A stretch of 64,000 nt of DNA from Scytonema sp035967975 (GCA_035967975.1 JAWQFQ010000003.1:56338-120337); one strand, 5' to 3'; counted from the stretch's first letter, positions 9,467 through 19,771 are shown. Notes: generated by a model from the sequence alone, not told the origin. Made by a program: numbers and translations.

Positions 9467-10549
9467 ATGTCCCCCATTGGTGAACGAGATTTGCAGGTAC
9501 GTCTAGAACAAGAAAATTTGCTGCGCCGTATTGTCAACAGTATTCGTGAAACACTGGATTTGAATGATATTCTGACAACAACAGTGGCGGAGGTTTGTTC
9601 TTTACTGGAAACAGACCGAGTGATGATTTATAAATTTCATTTTGATCGCAGTGGTCAGGTAATTGCTGAGTTCATTCGCAACAGTCGATTACCATCGTTG
9701 TTAGGGCTCAATTTTCCGGCTGATGACATTCCTCCCTATGCTAGGGAAATGTTTGTCAAATTCCGAGTACGTTCTGTTGTCAATGTTTATACACGCCAGA
9801 TTGGACAAACCCCTCTGGATTACGCTGAAGAAAAAGTTTTAGGGGAGATACAATACCGTTCTGTAGACCCATGTCATGTGGAATACTTAACTGCAATGGG
9901 GGTGAAGTCATCACTTGTCATACCTATTTTTCATCAAGAACAACTTTGGGGGTTATTGGTTTCTCATCATTCGGAAGCCAGAGTGTTCAGTGAGGATAAC
10001 ATTGAAGCCGTGCAGATGGTGGTAGACCAACTCTCAGTTGCGATCGCCCAAAGTAATATTTTAAGTCAAACTCAATCCATTGCACAAAAAGAAGCACTTG
10101 TCAATCATGTAGCTACCCTACTACATTCCATGCCCACTATTGAATTACAGCCAGCGTTAGAAGAAGCTGTTGCAGCATTGAGTGGTTCGGGGGGTAGGCT
10201 TTGTATTCGAGATTGTGCCTTTCATTTCAATAACAATATAGTTGAAAGTTTAGCTGAGTGTCTGAAAGCGGAAGAACCTTTAGTTAAGGTTTATACCAGC
10301 GGGCAGCAACCCATTATACCAGAAATTGCTAAGTATCAATTGATGGAACAATATAGCGTCTGGCAGGAACATTATAAGTTAGGAGAAACTGATGTTTGTG
10401 CAATTCCAGACATCTATAAAATGCCACTATTACGAAATCTGCAAGTTGCTTTCCGTTCCACTAAAATTCGCAGCCTTTTAATGATTCCATTATGGTACCG
10501 CCAGCAATTGCTGGGGTATTTGAGTATTTTTCGCGATGAGATCGTTTAA
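9467..10549 (+). CDS. Phytochrome-like double-GAF sensor, truncated in the second GAF
   Basis: Residues 20-185 form a phytochrome/cyanobacteriochrome-type GAF domain with ETDRVMIYKF and SVDPCHVEYLTAMGVKSSLVIPI. Cys136-His137 is the C-H pair that carries a bilin in related photoreceptors. A second GAF-like domain starts near residue 215 and breaks off at LLGYLSIFRDEIV*. There is no kinase domain in frame; the HATPase portion of such a protein follows in another frame at about 10540. The gene is therefore the product of an internal deletion of a GAF-GAF-HisKA-HATPase kinase. The surviving protein could be a free chromophore-binding GAF or simply decaying. Confidence 0.65.
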   Translation: MSPIGERDLQVRLEQENLLRRIVNSIRETLDLNDILTTTVAEVCSLLETDRVMIYKFHFDRSGQVIAEFIRNSRLPSLLGLNFPADDIPPYAREMFVKFRVRSVVNVYTRQIGQTPLDYAEEKVLGEIQYRSVDPCHVEYLTAMGVKSSLVIPIFHQEQLWGLLVSHHSEARVFSEDNIEAVQMVVDQLSVAIAQSNILSQTQSIAQKEALVNHVATLLHSMPTIELQPALEEAVAALSGSGGRLCIRDCAFHFNNNIVESLAECLKAEEPLVKVYTSGQQPIIPEIAKYQLMEQYSVWQEHYKLGETDVCAIPDIYKMPLLRNLQVAFRSTKIRSLLMIPLWYRQQLLGYLSIFRDEIV

Positions 10550-10992
10550 AACCAAGACCAGACAGTCCTGGGATTGACATAGTTAAGGAGTACGGGAATA
10601 TACCGAATGTTGGGTGTTATCCTGGACAACTCAACCAAGTCTTTATGAACGTTTTAAGCAATGCAATTGATGCTCTAGACCAATATAGAGCGTCCACACC
10701 GGAACCTCGCCAGGGCAAAATTACCATCTCTACATCTATGGGTCAACTACACGGTCATCTACCAAGTGCAGTTGTTCGCATTACAGATAACGGCTTGGGA
10801 ATACCACAAGACCTCATGCAAAAAATCTTCGATCCATTTTTCACTACTAAACCTGTAGGTAAAGGTACTGGTCTGGGGCTGTCAATTAGTTACCAGATTA
10901 TTGTGGATAAGCATGGGGGAATCTTTAAGTGTAATTCTCAACCGGGCTCAGGTACGGAGTTTTGGATTGAAATTCCCATGCAACAAATTTAG
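10540..10992 (+). pseudogene. HATPase_c fragment of the same broken sensor kinase
   Basis: In the frame of 10540 the sequence reads DRLKPRPDSPGIDIVKEYG, then CYPGQLNQVFMNVLSNAIDAL (N box), ITDNGLGIP (G1), FDPFFTTKPVGKGTGLGLS (F and G2) and a normal C-terminal end at FWIEIPM. This is a complete ATP-binding domain of a cyanobacterial GAF kinase, but it lacks its own start and its HisKA helix. An ATG at 10645 would start inside the N box. The junction with the preceding GAF at 10535-10550 marks the deletion breakpoint. Confidence 0.75.
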
Positions 10993-11185
10993 AAAGGCAA
11001 CTAAGTAGCAATCATGTATTTGCAAACACCAGAATGGATGAAAAAACCTTTCTTTCCTTCTCAATACTACTTGGTTAAGCCGGAATAGAAACCGGGTTTG
11101 GTGAGCACGCGAAAAACCCTAACTGAGCAGTATTGCTTTCCTTCTACCCTCTGCTTTTTCCTGGTAAATATTTCTGTCCAATTAC

Positions 11186-12866
11186 TTATTTGATTAGTTT
11201 TCTCTCATTGAAATTTTGCGGCGCTCTCAATTGAGTATTCATAGTATAAACAACAGCTGTTAAAGCTATCCCCATTAGAAAAACTGACCCAAGGATTAGC
11301 AGAAGCTTAGTCGGTATTTTATTCGATTGCTGCTGTCTGGTTTCTATTGGGGGTCGCGATTGCATCATTGTCCTCTCTAAATACTGTGGTGCGGATGGAG
11401 GGGTGGAAGGTCGCGGTTGCATCATTGTCCCCTCTGAGTGCTGTGGTGGTGATGGAGGGGTGGAAGGTCGCGGTTGCATCATTGTCCCCTCTGAGTGCTG
11501 TGGTGNNNNNNNNNNNNNNNNNNNNNNNNNNNNNNNNNNNNNNNNNNNNNNNNNNNNNNNNNNNNNNNNNNNNNNNNNNNNNNNNNNNNNNNNNNNNNNN
11601 NNNNNGTGATGGAGGGGTGGAAGGTCGCGGTTGCATCATTGTCCCCTCTGGGTGCTGTTGTCCAGGTGCTGGGACTGGGGGTTGTCCTTGCGCTGATATA
11701 GGTTTGCTGTCACCTGGTTCTGATGGGTATAGTGGTCTGGCTATGGTTTCATGATTAGAACCTGGCGATCGCAATGGTTGTGGTTGAACATTTGCTCTTT
11801 GAGAATTAACTGGTTCTGATGAGTGCTGTTGTCTAGCTATGGTTTCATAATTAGAACCTGGCGATCGCAACGGTTGTGGTTGAGCTGTTATATGCTCGCC
11901 ATGTACACCAGTAGTTCCTATCATCGGCTTAGCAGCTGCTTGCAATGCCTGCTTTAGTTCTTCTACTGTTGCAAAACGGTCTTTTGGGCGTTTTTGCAAG
12001 CATTGCATCACCACAGATTCTAATTGAGGAGACAGATGTTCGCATCCAGGTTGCGATCGCAGTGATTTCGGTGCCTCATAGGCATGAGCAAATAACCAAG
12101 AAGCTTCGCTTATATTGTTACTTTTAATACATAACCCAAAAGGATCTGTGGCACTGAGCATTTCATAAAGCATTACCCCCAAGCTATAGATATCTGCCGT
12201 CGCATCCAGATTTTTATCATTTTGGATCTGTTCTGGTGCCGAGTAACGAAATGTACCTATGAATGTACTAGTTATATTTGTTATGTTTGCCGTGGACGAG
12301 GAATCACTACGGATTTTAGCGACACCAAAATCCAAAATCTTGACCCACTCTCCCAAATTTGTAGAAATTATAAAGATATTTGCTGGTTTCAGGTCTCGAT
12401 GGATGACCTGAATGCGTTCATAACTTTTGCTGCCATCTCGTTGTATACTCACTCCTTGGTGGGCAAATTGTAGACCTTGACAAATCTGAGCCATGAGATT
12501 TACTGTTCGCTCAACACTCAGCTGCTTTTCGCTCACCATTATATGTCGCAATGTTTGCCCCTGTAGATACTCCATAACATAGAATGGAAAACCTTCAGAG
12601 GTAACTCCACAGTCGCTAATTTTCACGATATGGTCACTTTGCAACGCAGCACATACTGCCACTTCACGTTCAAAGCGCTTTCTCATCTCGTCTGATGCAA
12701 CCAGTGTATCTTTCAGCAATTTCAACGCTACTTGGTGACCCACACGGGTATCTATTGCCAGGAATACATCTCCCATGCCTCCTCCACCTAACCGTTTCTC
12801 CAAACGGTACCGATGGTTATCACCTACACAGCGACCAATCCAAGAATTTGAAGATGGGGAGTTCAT
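11186..12866 (-). CDS. Hanks-type Ser/Thr protein kinase with proline-rich repeats and C-terminal TM anchor (interrupted by gap)
   Basis: Residues 18-315 form an intact kinase: glycine loop LGGGGMGDVFLA, VALK lysine, HRDLKPANI catalytic loop, DFGVAK and APEQ. A linker follows with repeats rich in Pro, Gln and Ser, then a 19-residue (57-bp) repeat, EGTMMQPRPSTPPSPPQHS-like. The 100-N gap at 11506-11605 lies inside that array and is not a multiple of three of the true length. The frame appears to change there, but the continuation at 11482-11186 clearly belongs to the same gene and ends with one TM helix (LLLILGSVFLMGIALTAVVY) and a short basic tail. It is divergent from the first CIS gene by 330 bp, so it may share its control region. 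A cytoplasmic kinase on a single anchor is the standard topology. Confidence 0.85.
11345..11690. repeat. 57-bp coding tandem repeat in the kinase linker, collapsed at an assembly gap
   Basis: The unit GTGATGGAGGGGTGGAAGGT... (57 bp, 19 codons) is seen three to four times on both sides of a run of exactly 100 N (11506-11605). The copy number is unknown. Confidence 0.85.
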
Positions 12867-13196
12867 TTAGAGCAACCGATTTGTTAGTTTAAAATTCTGG
12901 ACTTCAACAAACTTCTATACTATTTCTGTATAAAATTTTATACCTACACTCTTCTTGTTTTGAATGCTACATACTTAATATAGTATGAACATATGAAAGC
13001 AAGATCAGGGCTGATAAAACTCATGTCACCATACTAATATAATCTGGTATTCATAAAGTTAACAATATACTTTTAGGTAAATTTTCAAATTGTGCCAATC
13101 ACTCACAGTTTGAACAAAATACTCAAACTCCTTAAAGAATATACTAATTTTCTGAAGGTGAATGATTAATAAGTGCCAAAACTATGAGGAAAAAGA
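12867..13196. promoter_or_regulatory. Divergent control region between kinase gene and CIS left arm
   Basis: This 330-bp AT-rich region has no open frame and separates the - strand kinase from the + strand DUF4255 gene, so it must hold both promoters. I could not identify a -35/-10 pair or operator with confidence. AGGAAAAAGA just before 13197 is a plausible weak ribosome site. Confidence 0.45.
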
Positions 13197-14468
13197 ATGA
13201 GTAATGCACTCTCTATCGCTGCCGTAACAGGAACGATCAAATATTTATTAGAGAATGGTCTAGTTAGTGATGCGATCGCAGCCAGTGTAGGCGATGTGAT
13301 TGTAACTGCCTTACCACCAGATCGGATTTCAGTTGGAAGTGATGAGCGTGCTCAGCTTAACCTATTTTTGTATCAAATTACACAAAATCGCAATGTAGAT
13401 TGGGTATCTCAAGAATTTCGCAACCGATACTCGCAACGAATTGGCGATGCAGACTCGACAAATTCCCCCTTGGCGCTAGACCTCCACTACTTACTCACAG
13501 CTTACGGACCAAAAGATTTTCAGGCGGAAATTCTACTAGGATACGCAATGCAAATGTTGCATAAATTACCTGTCATTTCCTCCAATGTGATTGCAAATGC
13601 ATTAAAAAATGCGTCGGAAACCAGTACATCCAGTGTGTTTTCACAAGCCCTTGCTAGCGTGTCTGTACACGATTTAGCAGAGCAAATCGGGCAAATAAAA
13701 ATCAGCCCAGAATTCTTTAAGATGGAAGAAACTTCCAAAATCTGGTCTGCTTTACAAACACATTATCGACCTTCGGCTACTTATCAAGTATCAATGGTAT
13801 TGATTGAGAAAAGCTCTGGTCAATTTGAGAGTTTTGACATAGTACCCTTTACTCAACCCCATATTGATTCTGTTATTGTTCCAGGAAACTTAGAACAACC
13901 GATTATTGTAGGTAGTAGATTGCTGATTCGGGGTAAACGGTTACGGGGTGATATCACGAAAATTCGATTGGGGAGCATCGAAAAAACACTCCAGCCTTCA
14001 GATGCTAAAGATACACAAGCGACCCTGGTTATCCCGCCAGATTTGTATGCAGGAGTGCAAGGTATCCAAGTCATACACCAGACAATAGGAAATGCAGGGA
14101 AAACATATGATATTGTAGAGTCAAATATTGTACCTTTTGTTTTACATCCAATCATCACAGTATCAGCTGCTAGAGTACAGTCTAGCAAGGAGGATTTTCG
14201 TTCGGCAGAAATTAGCGTTAAATTTAATCCTAAAGTTGGTTATAGGCAAAAGTTAATTTTACTACTCCATAAAATATCAAATGGGGAACCGACTGTATAT
14301 TCTTTTCCTGTTGAACCACGGGCTGAAGACACCGACGCCATCGCCGTTCCTGTTAAAAACGTGAAGCCTGGAACTTATCTAGTGCGGGTACAGGTAGATG
14401 GAGCAGAAAGCCCAGTTTATAGAAATCAAAGCGGAGAATATGACTCGCCACAGGTGACGATTGCGTAA
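13197..14468 (+). CDS. DUF4255 (Pvc16/Cis16-type) CIS cap protein with IPT-like domain
   Basis: The N-terminal 195 residues match the Pvc16 N-terminal/DUF4255 pattern: a helix, then RAQLNLFLYQITQNRNVDW, PLALDLHYLLTAYG and EILLGYAMQMLHKLPVIS. In CIS particles this family caps the distal end of the tube and sheath. From about residue 220 an Ig-like IPT/TIG module is visible (PIIVGSRLLIRGKRLRGDITKIRLG), followed by another beta domain ending in YLVRVQVDGAESPV. The protein is longer than minimal caps because of these domains. It is the first gene of the left arm; a second, shorter DUF4255 gene lies at 20024. Confidence 0.85.
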   Translation: MSNALSIAAVTGTIKYLLENGLVSDAIAASVGDVIVTALPPDRISVGSDERAQLNLFLYQITQNRNVDWVSQEFRNRYSQRIGDADSTNSPLALDLHYLLTAYGPKDFQAEILLGYAMQMLHKLPVISSNVIANALKNASETSTSSVFSQALASVSVHDLAEQIGQIKISPEFFKMEETSKIWSALQTHYRPSATYQVSMVLIEKSSGQFESFDIVPFTQPHIDSVIVPGNLEQPIIVGSRLLIRGKRLRGDITKIRLGSIEKTLQPSDAKDTQATLVIPPDLYAGVQGIQVIHQTIGNAGKTYDIVESNIVPFVLHPIITVSAARVQSSKEDFRSAEISVKFNPKVGYRQKLILLLHKISNGEPTVYSFPVEPRAEDTDAIAVPVKNVKPGTYLVRVQVDGAESPVYRNQSGEYDSPQVTIA

Positions 14469-14674
14469 GTGTCTTAACCAAAAAATAATCAGACTTTTGT
14501 CTAATAGTTTTTTATATAGGAGCCCTATTACCATAGAGGCTGCAATATCTAGCCCTTTAGTGCATCTGTTTCTGATTAACAGACAAAGGAAGTTAGATAA
14601 ATAATATACATTTAACACACTAAAGCGATCGCAGTCATAATTTGATTTGAGAAGTATTCTTGAGTATTGAAACT

Positions 14675-14872
14675 ATGGAAGGAATTGTAAGATTTATTGG
14701 GGAATTGATTGGCAATATTCTATCTCAGATTAGAAGTCTAATCTATAGTTTGGTGAATAATGTCATGAATAATATAATGGGCAATGCAGAGCAAAAAGCA
14801 AGAGACTCCATGAATAGACAGTTTCAGCAACGGCAAAGAAACCAGCATAATGATGAAGAAGACGAAGACTAG
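14675..14872 (+). CDS. Small amphipathic-helix protein in CIS cluster
   Basis: A 65-aa product from the ATG at 14675 (an in-frame TTG at 14660 would add five residues). The N-terminal half (MEGIVRFIGELIGNILSQI, then RSLIYSLVNNVMNNIMG) is a continuous amphipathic to hydrophobic helix. The C-terminal third is basic, then strongly acidic (NDEEDED). No family is recognised. Its position between two structural/anchor genes and its membrane-seeking helix fit a peripheral membrane or assembly accessory role, but this is inference. Confidence 0.5.
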   Translation: MEGIVRFIGELIGNILSQIRSLIYSLVNNVMNNIMGNAEQKARDSMNRQFQQRQRNQHNDEEDED

Positions 14873-15133
14873 GAATTGAATGACCGTTGACTGAATAAAG
14901 ATGACAGCTTACAATCTGTATAATGGCTGAGTAAATAGACCGCAATTTTTATACAGTACCCAATTTTTTATGTAATCTTTTACCGCTTCTGTTTCCTATT
15001 TATAAAACAGAGGTGGATAATTATTTATAGGAACTGTGTGGAGTCATGAAACTATATCAAGAAGTTCTATCACCAAAACTTTTAAGGATATCAGTTTATC
15101 TGATGGTATATTTGGCTCTAAAGCATTTTGACA

Positions 15134-17401
15134 ATGTATAGTAACATGGAAAGAAGCCTCATAAATGCTAGCCTTTCTACGGAAAACTTAACATTTCGAC
15201 GGGGCAGTTCTCCTGTTTCGTTTGAAGTGACTGTTAATAATGACAGTGACCAGTTTGCCAATTTCCAACTGGAAGTTTCTGCACCTGGAGAAAATCGGAG
15301 TTCAGGGTATAGTTGGTATAAGCTTTCACCAGAAGTCGCAGCGGCTCAACCCCACGGTAGTAGTACTCAATTCCAGGTTTCAATTTTTGATACACCTCTG
15401 CCTGGATTTGTGGGTATAATCAATTTAACAGTAAAAGTTTTTTCACCTCAATTACGGCAACAGCGCAGGCTTTTACTGCGCTTAAATATTGAACCAGACG
15501 GTGGACCTACTCTTTTGAGTGTAGAGTTACCCGTTCGAGATTTCCAAGTCTATCCGCGCAATACCGTTGATATACCTGTACAGGTGCGAAACTTGGGTCA
15601 ACAACCGATTAACGTGACGTTGCGTTTTGCAGGTATTGACCCGTTGTGGTTAGTTGGTGGTGCAGAACGAAGGTTATCCATAGATCCTGGGACTTTAGGA
15701 CAAGTCAACTTCCAATGTCAACCCCCATCTGTAGTGCAAGCGCCGAGTCAAAATTATCCTTTTGCTATAACAGCCACAGGAAATAACAGTGTTCCGGCTA
15801 AAGGAGAAGGTAATCTTGAAGTCTTACCGATAGGTTTTGTCGAGTTTAGCGTTCCAAAAAAACATCAAAAAATTCCTAGTAAAGCTTGGTGGGTACTTGA
15901 TTGGAAATCTAATTCAGCTATCTTTGAATTAGGGTTTAAAAACGCAAGCAATCTTAAGCAACAAGTGAATGTGCAAATACAGGGGCGAGATTGGCGAAAA
16001 TGTGTTTTTAAGACTGAGCCCCAAGACGCTAATCTCAATATAGGAGAAACGACTAAAGTCTTTTTAGATATTAAAACAAAACGTCCTTGGGTTGGAATAG
16101 GAAAAACTTTGGTATTGGAAGCTAAACCTGAATTATTTGACCAGCGTTTGGGTAGTACTGACCCTGCTACACAAATTCTAGAATTAGAGGTTTTGCCAAT
16201 AATACCTTTATGGTTACAGATGGCTGTGTTGGCATTACTTGCAGCACTACTGGCATTATTATTTAGACCTGTGCCTGTTTCTCATACAGATTTTGTGCAA
16301 GCGGTTCGTATAAGTGGTGATGTTTTATCTGTTGTCAGTGTTTCAGATGATTGCACCATACGACGTTGGAAAATTAATGCAAACGTTCTCACAGCCAGTC
16401 TAGAACCTGAAGGGGAGTACCGTGAGTCTCCTTTTGCTTGCAATCAACGCCAACAACCCAGGGGTCTATTGGCAATTCCCAATCAACCTGTACTAGCGTT
16501 GAGATTTATGCCCGTAGATAATAATCGAGTTGCTATTGGTCTAAAAAATGGTGTAATTCAGTTATGGAATATACCTAACCGTAACAAGAGACAGGAACTT
16601 AAAGACATTAACGATCCAACAGGTGATATTGTGTTTGACCTGGTATATACCAAAGATTCACAGTATCTTTTTAGCGGTCATGGTAGTGGTAAGGTACGAG
16701 TGTGGTCATCACCATCACAGAATAGTGACTTCAGAAAAGATCCGGTACCACCAGTTATCGACCTACAAAATAAACAAAACCTACCAAGTTTTCAAGTTCG
16801 AGCTTTAGCCCTTAGTCCGGATGAGCAAACTTTAGCTATAGCTGGACAATTTAAACGTTTTGTCTTGTGGGATTGGAAGCAAGCCCTAAAGAGTGCTCAA
16901 CCTCAGGGGTTTTTATTGGGAAACCTTGGAAAACTCGGTGTAAGCGCCGGACAAGATGACTACGTTTTTGGATTAGCTTTTGCTCCTTTAAAAGAAAAAG
17001 AAATACTAGCAACAGCCGATTCTGGTGGGTTCATTACGATTTGGGATGTCAAGCAATGCAAATCCAGCAATAGTAATAACAATTCACAAGATGAAGTTAT
17101 TGAATTAAATTGCCAACCATTGGATCGTTGGGAAGTAGGTAACGGTGCAGTCAGTAGTGTTGCCTTTAATGAAGATGGTAGTTTGTTAGTTAGTGGAGGA
17201 GATGATGGTAGAGTCGTGGTGTGGTTCTTAACTTCCGAATACAAACTCGATAAAGCAAAAGCAGCAGAAGGTCAAGCAATTTACCAAAGCTCAAAAAAAA
17301 TTAATACTCTTGACGTAAAAACAAGTAACGAAGAAATCATGATTGTCAGTGGTAGTGATGATTTTCAGGTCAAACTGAACCGCCTCCCCACCAACAACTA
17401 A
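15134..17401 (+). CDS. Ig-like repeat - single TM - WD40 beta-propeller protein
   Basis: Residues 1-350 consist of about three Ig-like/COG1470-style beta domains (for example LTFRRGSSPVSFEVTVNNDSDQFANFQL and FQVYPRNTVDIPVQVRNLGQQPINV). One hydrophobic helix follows (PLWLQMAVLALLAALLALLF, about 357-377). The C-terminal half is a WD40 propeller with blades such as VVSVSDDCTIRRWKI, VAIGLKNGVIQLWNIP, LATADSGGFITIWDVK and LLVSGGDDGRVVVWFL. No signal peptide is present. The in-frame TTG at 15128 and ATG at 15146 are alternative starts. The tandem arrangement with the next, similarly built gene suggests a pair of membrane-anchored scaffolds for the injection machine. Propellers usually bind proteins or phosphopeptides. 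Confidence 0.8.
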   Translation: MYSNMERSLINASLSTENLTFRRGSSPVSFEVTVNNDSDQFANFQLEVSAPGENRSSGYSWYKLSPEVAAAQPHGSSTQFQVSIFDTPLPGFVGIINLTVKVFSPQLRQQRRLLLRLNIEPDGGPTLLSVELPVRDFQVYPRNTVDIPVQVRNLGQQPINVTLRFAGIDPLWLVGGAERRLSIDPGTLGQVNFQCQPPSVVQAPSQNYPFAITATGNNSVPAKGEGNLEVLPIGFVEFSVPKKHQKIPSKAWWVLDWKSNSAIFELGFKNASNLKQQVNVQIQGRDWRKCVFKTEPQDANLNIGETTKVFLDIKTKRPWVGIGKTLVLEAKPELFDQRLGSTDPATQILELEVLPIIPLWLQMAVLALLAALLALLFRPVPVSHTDFVQAVRISGDVLSVVSVSDDCTIRRWKINANVLTASLEPEGEYRESPFACNQRQQPRGLLAIPNQPVLALRFMPVDNNRVAIGLKNGVIQLWNIPNRNKRQELKDINDPTGDIVFDLVYTKDSQYLFSGHGSGKVRVWSSPSQNSDFRKDPVPPVIDLQNKQNLPSFQVRALALSPDEQTLAIAGQFKRFVLWDWKQALKSAQPQGFLLGNLGKLGVSAGQDDYVFGLAFAPLKEKEILATADSGGFITIWDVKQCKSSNSNNNSQDEVIELNCQPLDRWEVGNGAVSSVAFNEDGSLLVSGGDDGRVVVWFLTSEYKLDKAKAAEGQAIYQSSKKINTLDVKTSNEEIMIVSGSDDFQVKLNRLPTNN

Positions 17402-17444
17402 CCACTAACCACTAACCACTAACCACTAACCACTAACCACTAAC
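17398..17444. repeat. STRR: CTAACCA heptamer array
   Basis: A CTAACCA heptamer is repeated about 6.5 times immediately at and after the stop codon of the WD40 gene (TAA at 17399-17401 is part of the array). Confidence 0.85.
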
Positions 17445-17485
17445 ACTTTCATTATGTTTATTCATACCGATTTACTTAAAGAAAG

Positions 17486-19771
17486 ATGAATCCATCAATA
17501 CATAACCCCCTTAGTGTAATTATTGACCCGTCTGGTATACAGTTTGGTATGCCAGGAGATATTATTGAATTACATATCACCATTTTGAATCAGGGTGAGC
17601 AAAGCGCTGTTATTGACTTATTTCTAGATGAAGGATTGCAAAGCTTAACTAGGAGTGATGTTTTTCACAGAGCTAGTGTGGCACTAGATCCCCAACAAAG
17701 CCAGGAAATCACATTTCAGGTTGAAATTCCAATTGATGCTCTACCGGGAACCTATGACTACACTTTAGTCGTAGATTCTCCGAATCATTATCCACAGTAT
17801 ACTCCCATCAATTACCCTCGCCAAATCAAGGTTCTACTCAAAGAACAAACTGTTGTTCGGGCTAGCGACCCTACTTTTTCTCTGCAACCCGCCACTAACC
17901 CCAATAAACCCTTGGTTTTTAGGCGTGGTGAACCTTTGCAAGTGGAGGTGATAGTTGACAATCGCTCTAGCCGAGTCGATCGCTTTCGCTTAAGTTGTCC
18001 GGACTTAGATGAAGACTGGTATACGATCGTTTATCCTAGGACTGGCTTGGAAGGTCAAGGGCTGTTGTCTGATGTAACAGCATTAGAATTACTTCCCACT
18101 GCGCGAGGTCATATTAGGTTAGAACTTCATCCACCGACAGATACTTTTGCAGGAAACTACTCTCCGACTATTCGCTTGCATTCTGAAAATTCACCAGATT
18201 TAGTCTTGCTAGAGTTGGTGTATATCCTAGTTCCTACAATTTATCGTCTAGATGTAACACTTGATACTATTTTGGGAAAAGTCAGCCGTACTTCAGGGAA
18301 GTATGAAGTTAAACTGGCTAACCAAGGTAATACAGTGCGCGAACTCATGCTTAGTGCTAAAAGCCGCGATGAGGAAGAACTTTTTACATACAAGTATAAG
18401 CCAGTTGAAGTCCGATTGCTACCAGGTAAAAAAGCTGGATCTAATCTGACAATCAAACCAAAACCTTGGTGGCGGCGACCACTTTTTGGATCTGGGCTAG
18501 TTCTTAACTTTCAAGTAGAAATCAAAGATAAGGAAGATTTACCGCTTCCTGACTCATTTCCTGAAGGAAGTTTATTGTGGAAAGCCCGCCCTTGGTGGCA
18601 ATTTTTACTGTTGATTTTAGTCATTTTGGGACTTATGGGAGGAATAGGATTTTTGATTTGGCGACTCTTAAATCCAGAGCCTTTAAGGTTGGAAAATTTT
18701 CGGGTAAACGCTCCTCGAATAATTGAAGGTAACGAAGTGCTGTTGAGTTGGGAGATTCACAACTATCAGCAGTTGCAGAAGCTAGATGTTATACAAACAC
18801 AACCACCTCTTGAAAAGCCACTTCAGAGCTATGATAACTTGAGCGAGCTGATTTCTAAAGGGAATACTAATCAATCTACTCCATGTCAGATACAAAAGGA
18901 CATACTCAGTTGTACCAATGTTACAACTGGAGTCAAAAAAAAAGATACATATATTTTTGAAATTAAAGCAGAATATCGTAAAAATATACCAATTATTCCT
19001 CAAACCAATCAAGTCGCTTCTAGTAAAGAAAAACCTAAAGTTGAAATTGTTGATAAACCAATAGCAGAAGTAGTTGCATTTAATGCCGATAAATCAGAAT
19101 ATAAAAATGGAGAAACTGCACTTTTTAGCTGGCAAATTAAACTTCCTGTGGAACTCAGAAAAATTGAGATGACTGGTAAAGCAGAGGATGGAACATTAGT
19201 AAGTACACCAGTAAATTTTAATTTTGCTAATGATAGTGATGTCCTGGAAAATCTAAAAAAGCAAAAGCTAGACGAATGCAAAATTGATAATAACAGCCAA
19301 CAACTGAACTGTAAAAATGTCCCCGTAACTGTATCCAAACCAGGAACTTTCACATTTGAACTGAAAGCTTTTTCCCAAGGGAGCGATCGCACGAGTTCCC
19401 AACAAACTCCGACTAAAATTAAAGTATTACCTAAACCATTAAGAATTGTTTACTTTAGACTTAACGAGAGTGAAGAATCATCTAGGGTCTTCACAGAAGG
19501 TGACACTCTAGTTTTAAAGTGGAAAGTCGAGGGAGAATCAGGGACTCGTGTTGAGCTTGCTCCCTTTGGAACAGTTGATTTACAAGGTGAGAAGAGACTA
19601 ACAGCCAATCAAGGGTTACAGTCACCAATTCAGCTTATAGTCAGCGATCTCTTTGGTTCACCACCTGTGAAAAAAGGTTTTTCCTTCCAAGTTATCAAAC
19701 CCGAACCACCTCCTACACCGAGCGAGATTCCCGTACCGACACAATTCCCTATCCCAACACCACAAGGATAA
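17486..19771 (+). CDS. Large Ig-like single-pass membrane protein in CIS cluster
   Basis: The 761-aa protein has two or three N-terminal Ig-like domains (LSVIIDPSGIQFGMPGDIIELHI; DPTFSLQPATN; FRRGEPLQVEVIVDNRSSRVDRF), a TM helix at about 371-393 (WWQFLLLILVILGLMGGIGF) flanked by KARP and WRLL, then three further beta modules starting LRLENFRVNAPRIIEGNEVLLSWEI. It ends in a Pro/Thr-rich tail (PPPTPSEIPVPTQFPIPTP). Its N-terminal half is related in style to the preceding WD40 protein, as if derived from one ancestor with exchanged C-terminal halves. The protein lacks enzymatic motifs. A scaffold or anchor role is inferred from topology and position before the sheath operon. Confidence 0.75.
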   Translation: MNPSIHNPLSVIIDPSGIQFGMPGDIIELHITILNQGEQSAVIDLFLDEGLQSLTRSDVFHRASVALDPQQSQEITFQVEIPIDALPGTYDYTLVVDSPNHYPQYTPINYPRQIKVLLKEQTVVRASDPTFSLQPATNPNKPLVFRRGEPLQVEVIVDNRSSRVDRFRLSCPDLDEDWYTIVYPRTGLEGQGLLSDVTALELLPTARGHIRLELHPPTDTFAGNYSPTIRLHSENSPDLVLLELVYILVPTIYRLDVTLDTILGKVSRTSGKYEVKLANQGNTVRELMLSAKSRDEEELFTYKYKPVEVRLLPGKKAGSNLTIKPKPWWRRPLFGSGLVLNFQVEIKDKEDLPLPDSFPEGSLLWKARPWWQFLLLILVILGLMGGIGFLIWRLLNPEPLRLENFRVNAPRIIEGNEVLLSWEIHNYQQLQKLDVIQTQPPLEKPLQSYDNLSELISKGNTNQSTPCQIQKDILSCTNVTTGVKKKDTYIFEIKAEYRKNIPIIPQTNQVASSKEKPKVEIVDKPIAEVVAFNADKSEYKNGETALFSWQIKLPVELRKIEMTGKAEDGTLVSTPVNFNFANDSDVLENLKKQKLDECKIDNNSQQLNCKNVPVTVSKPGTFTFELKAFSQGSDRTSSQQTPTKIKVLPKPLRIVYFRLNESEESSRVFTEGDTLVLKWKVEGESGTRVELAPFGTVDLQGEKRLTANQGLQSPIQLIVSDLFGSPPVKKGFSFQVIKPEPPPTPSEIPVPTQFPIPTPQG

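Noticed and set aside
17398..17444. Iteron-type origin or binding-site array
   Set aside because: Heptamer arrays of the same kind occur between many genes in this window; they fit dispersed STRR sequences and no replication gene is near.
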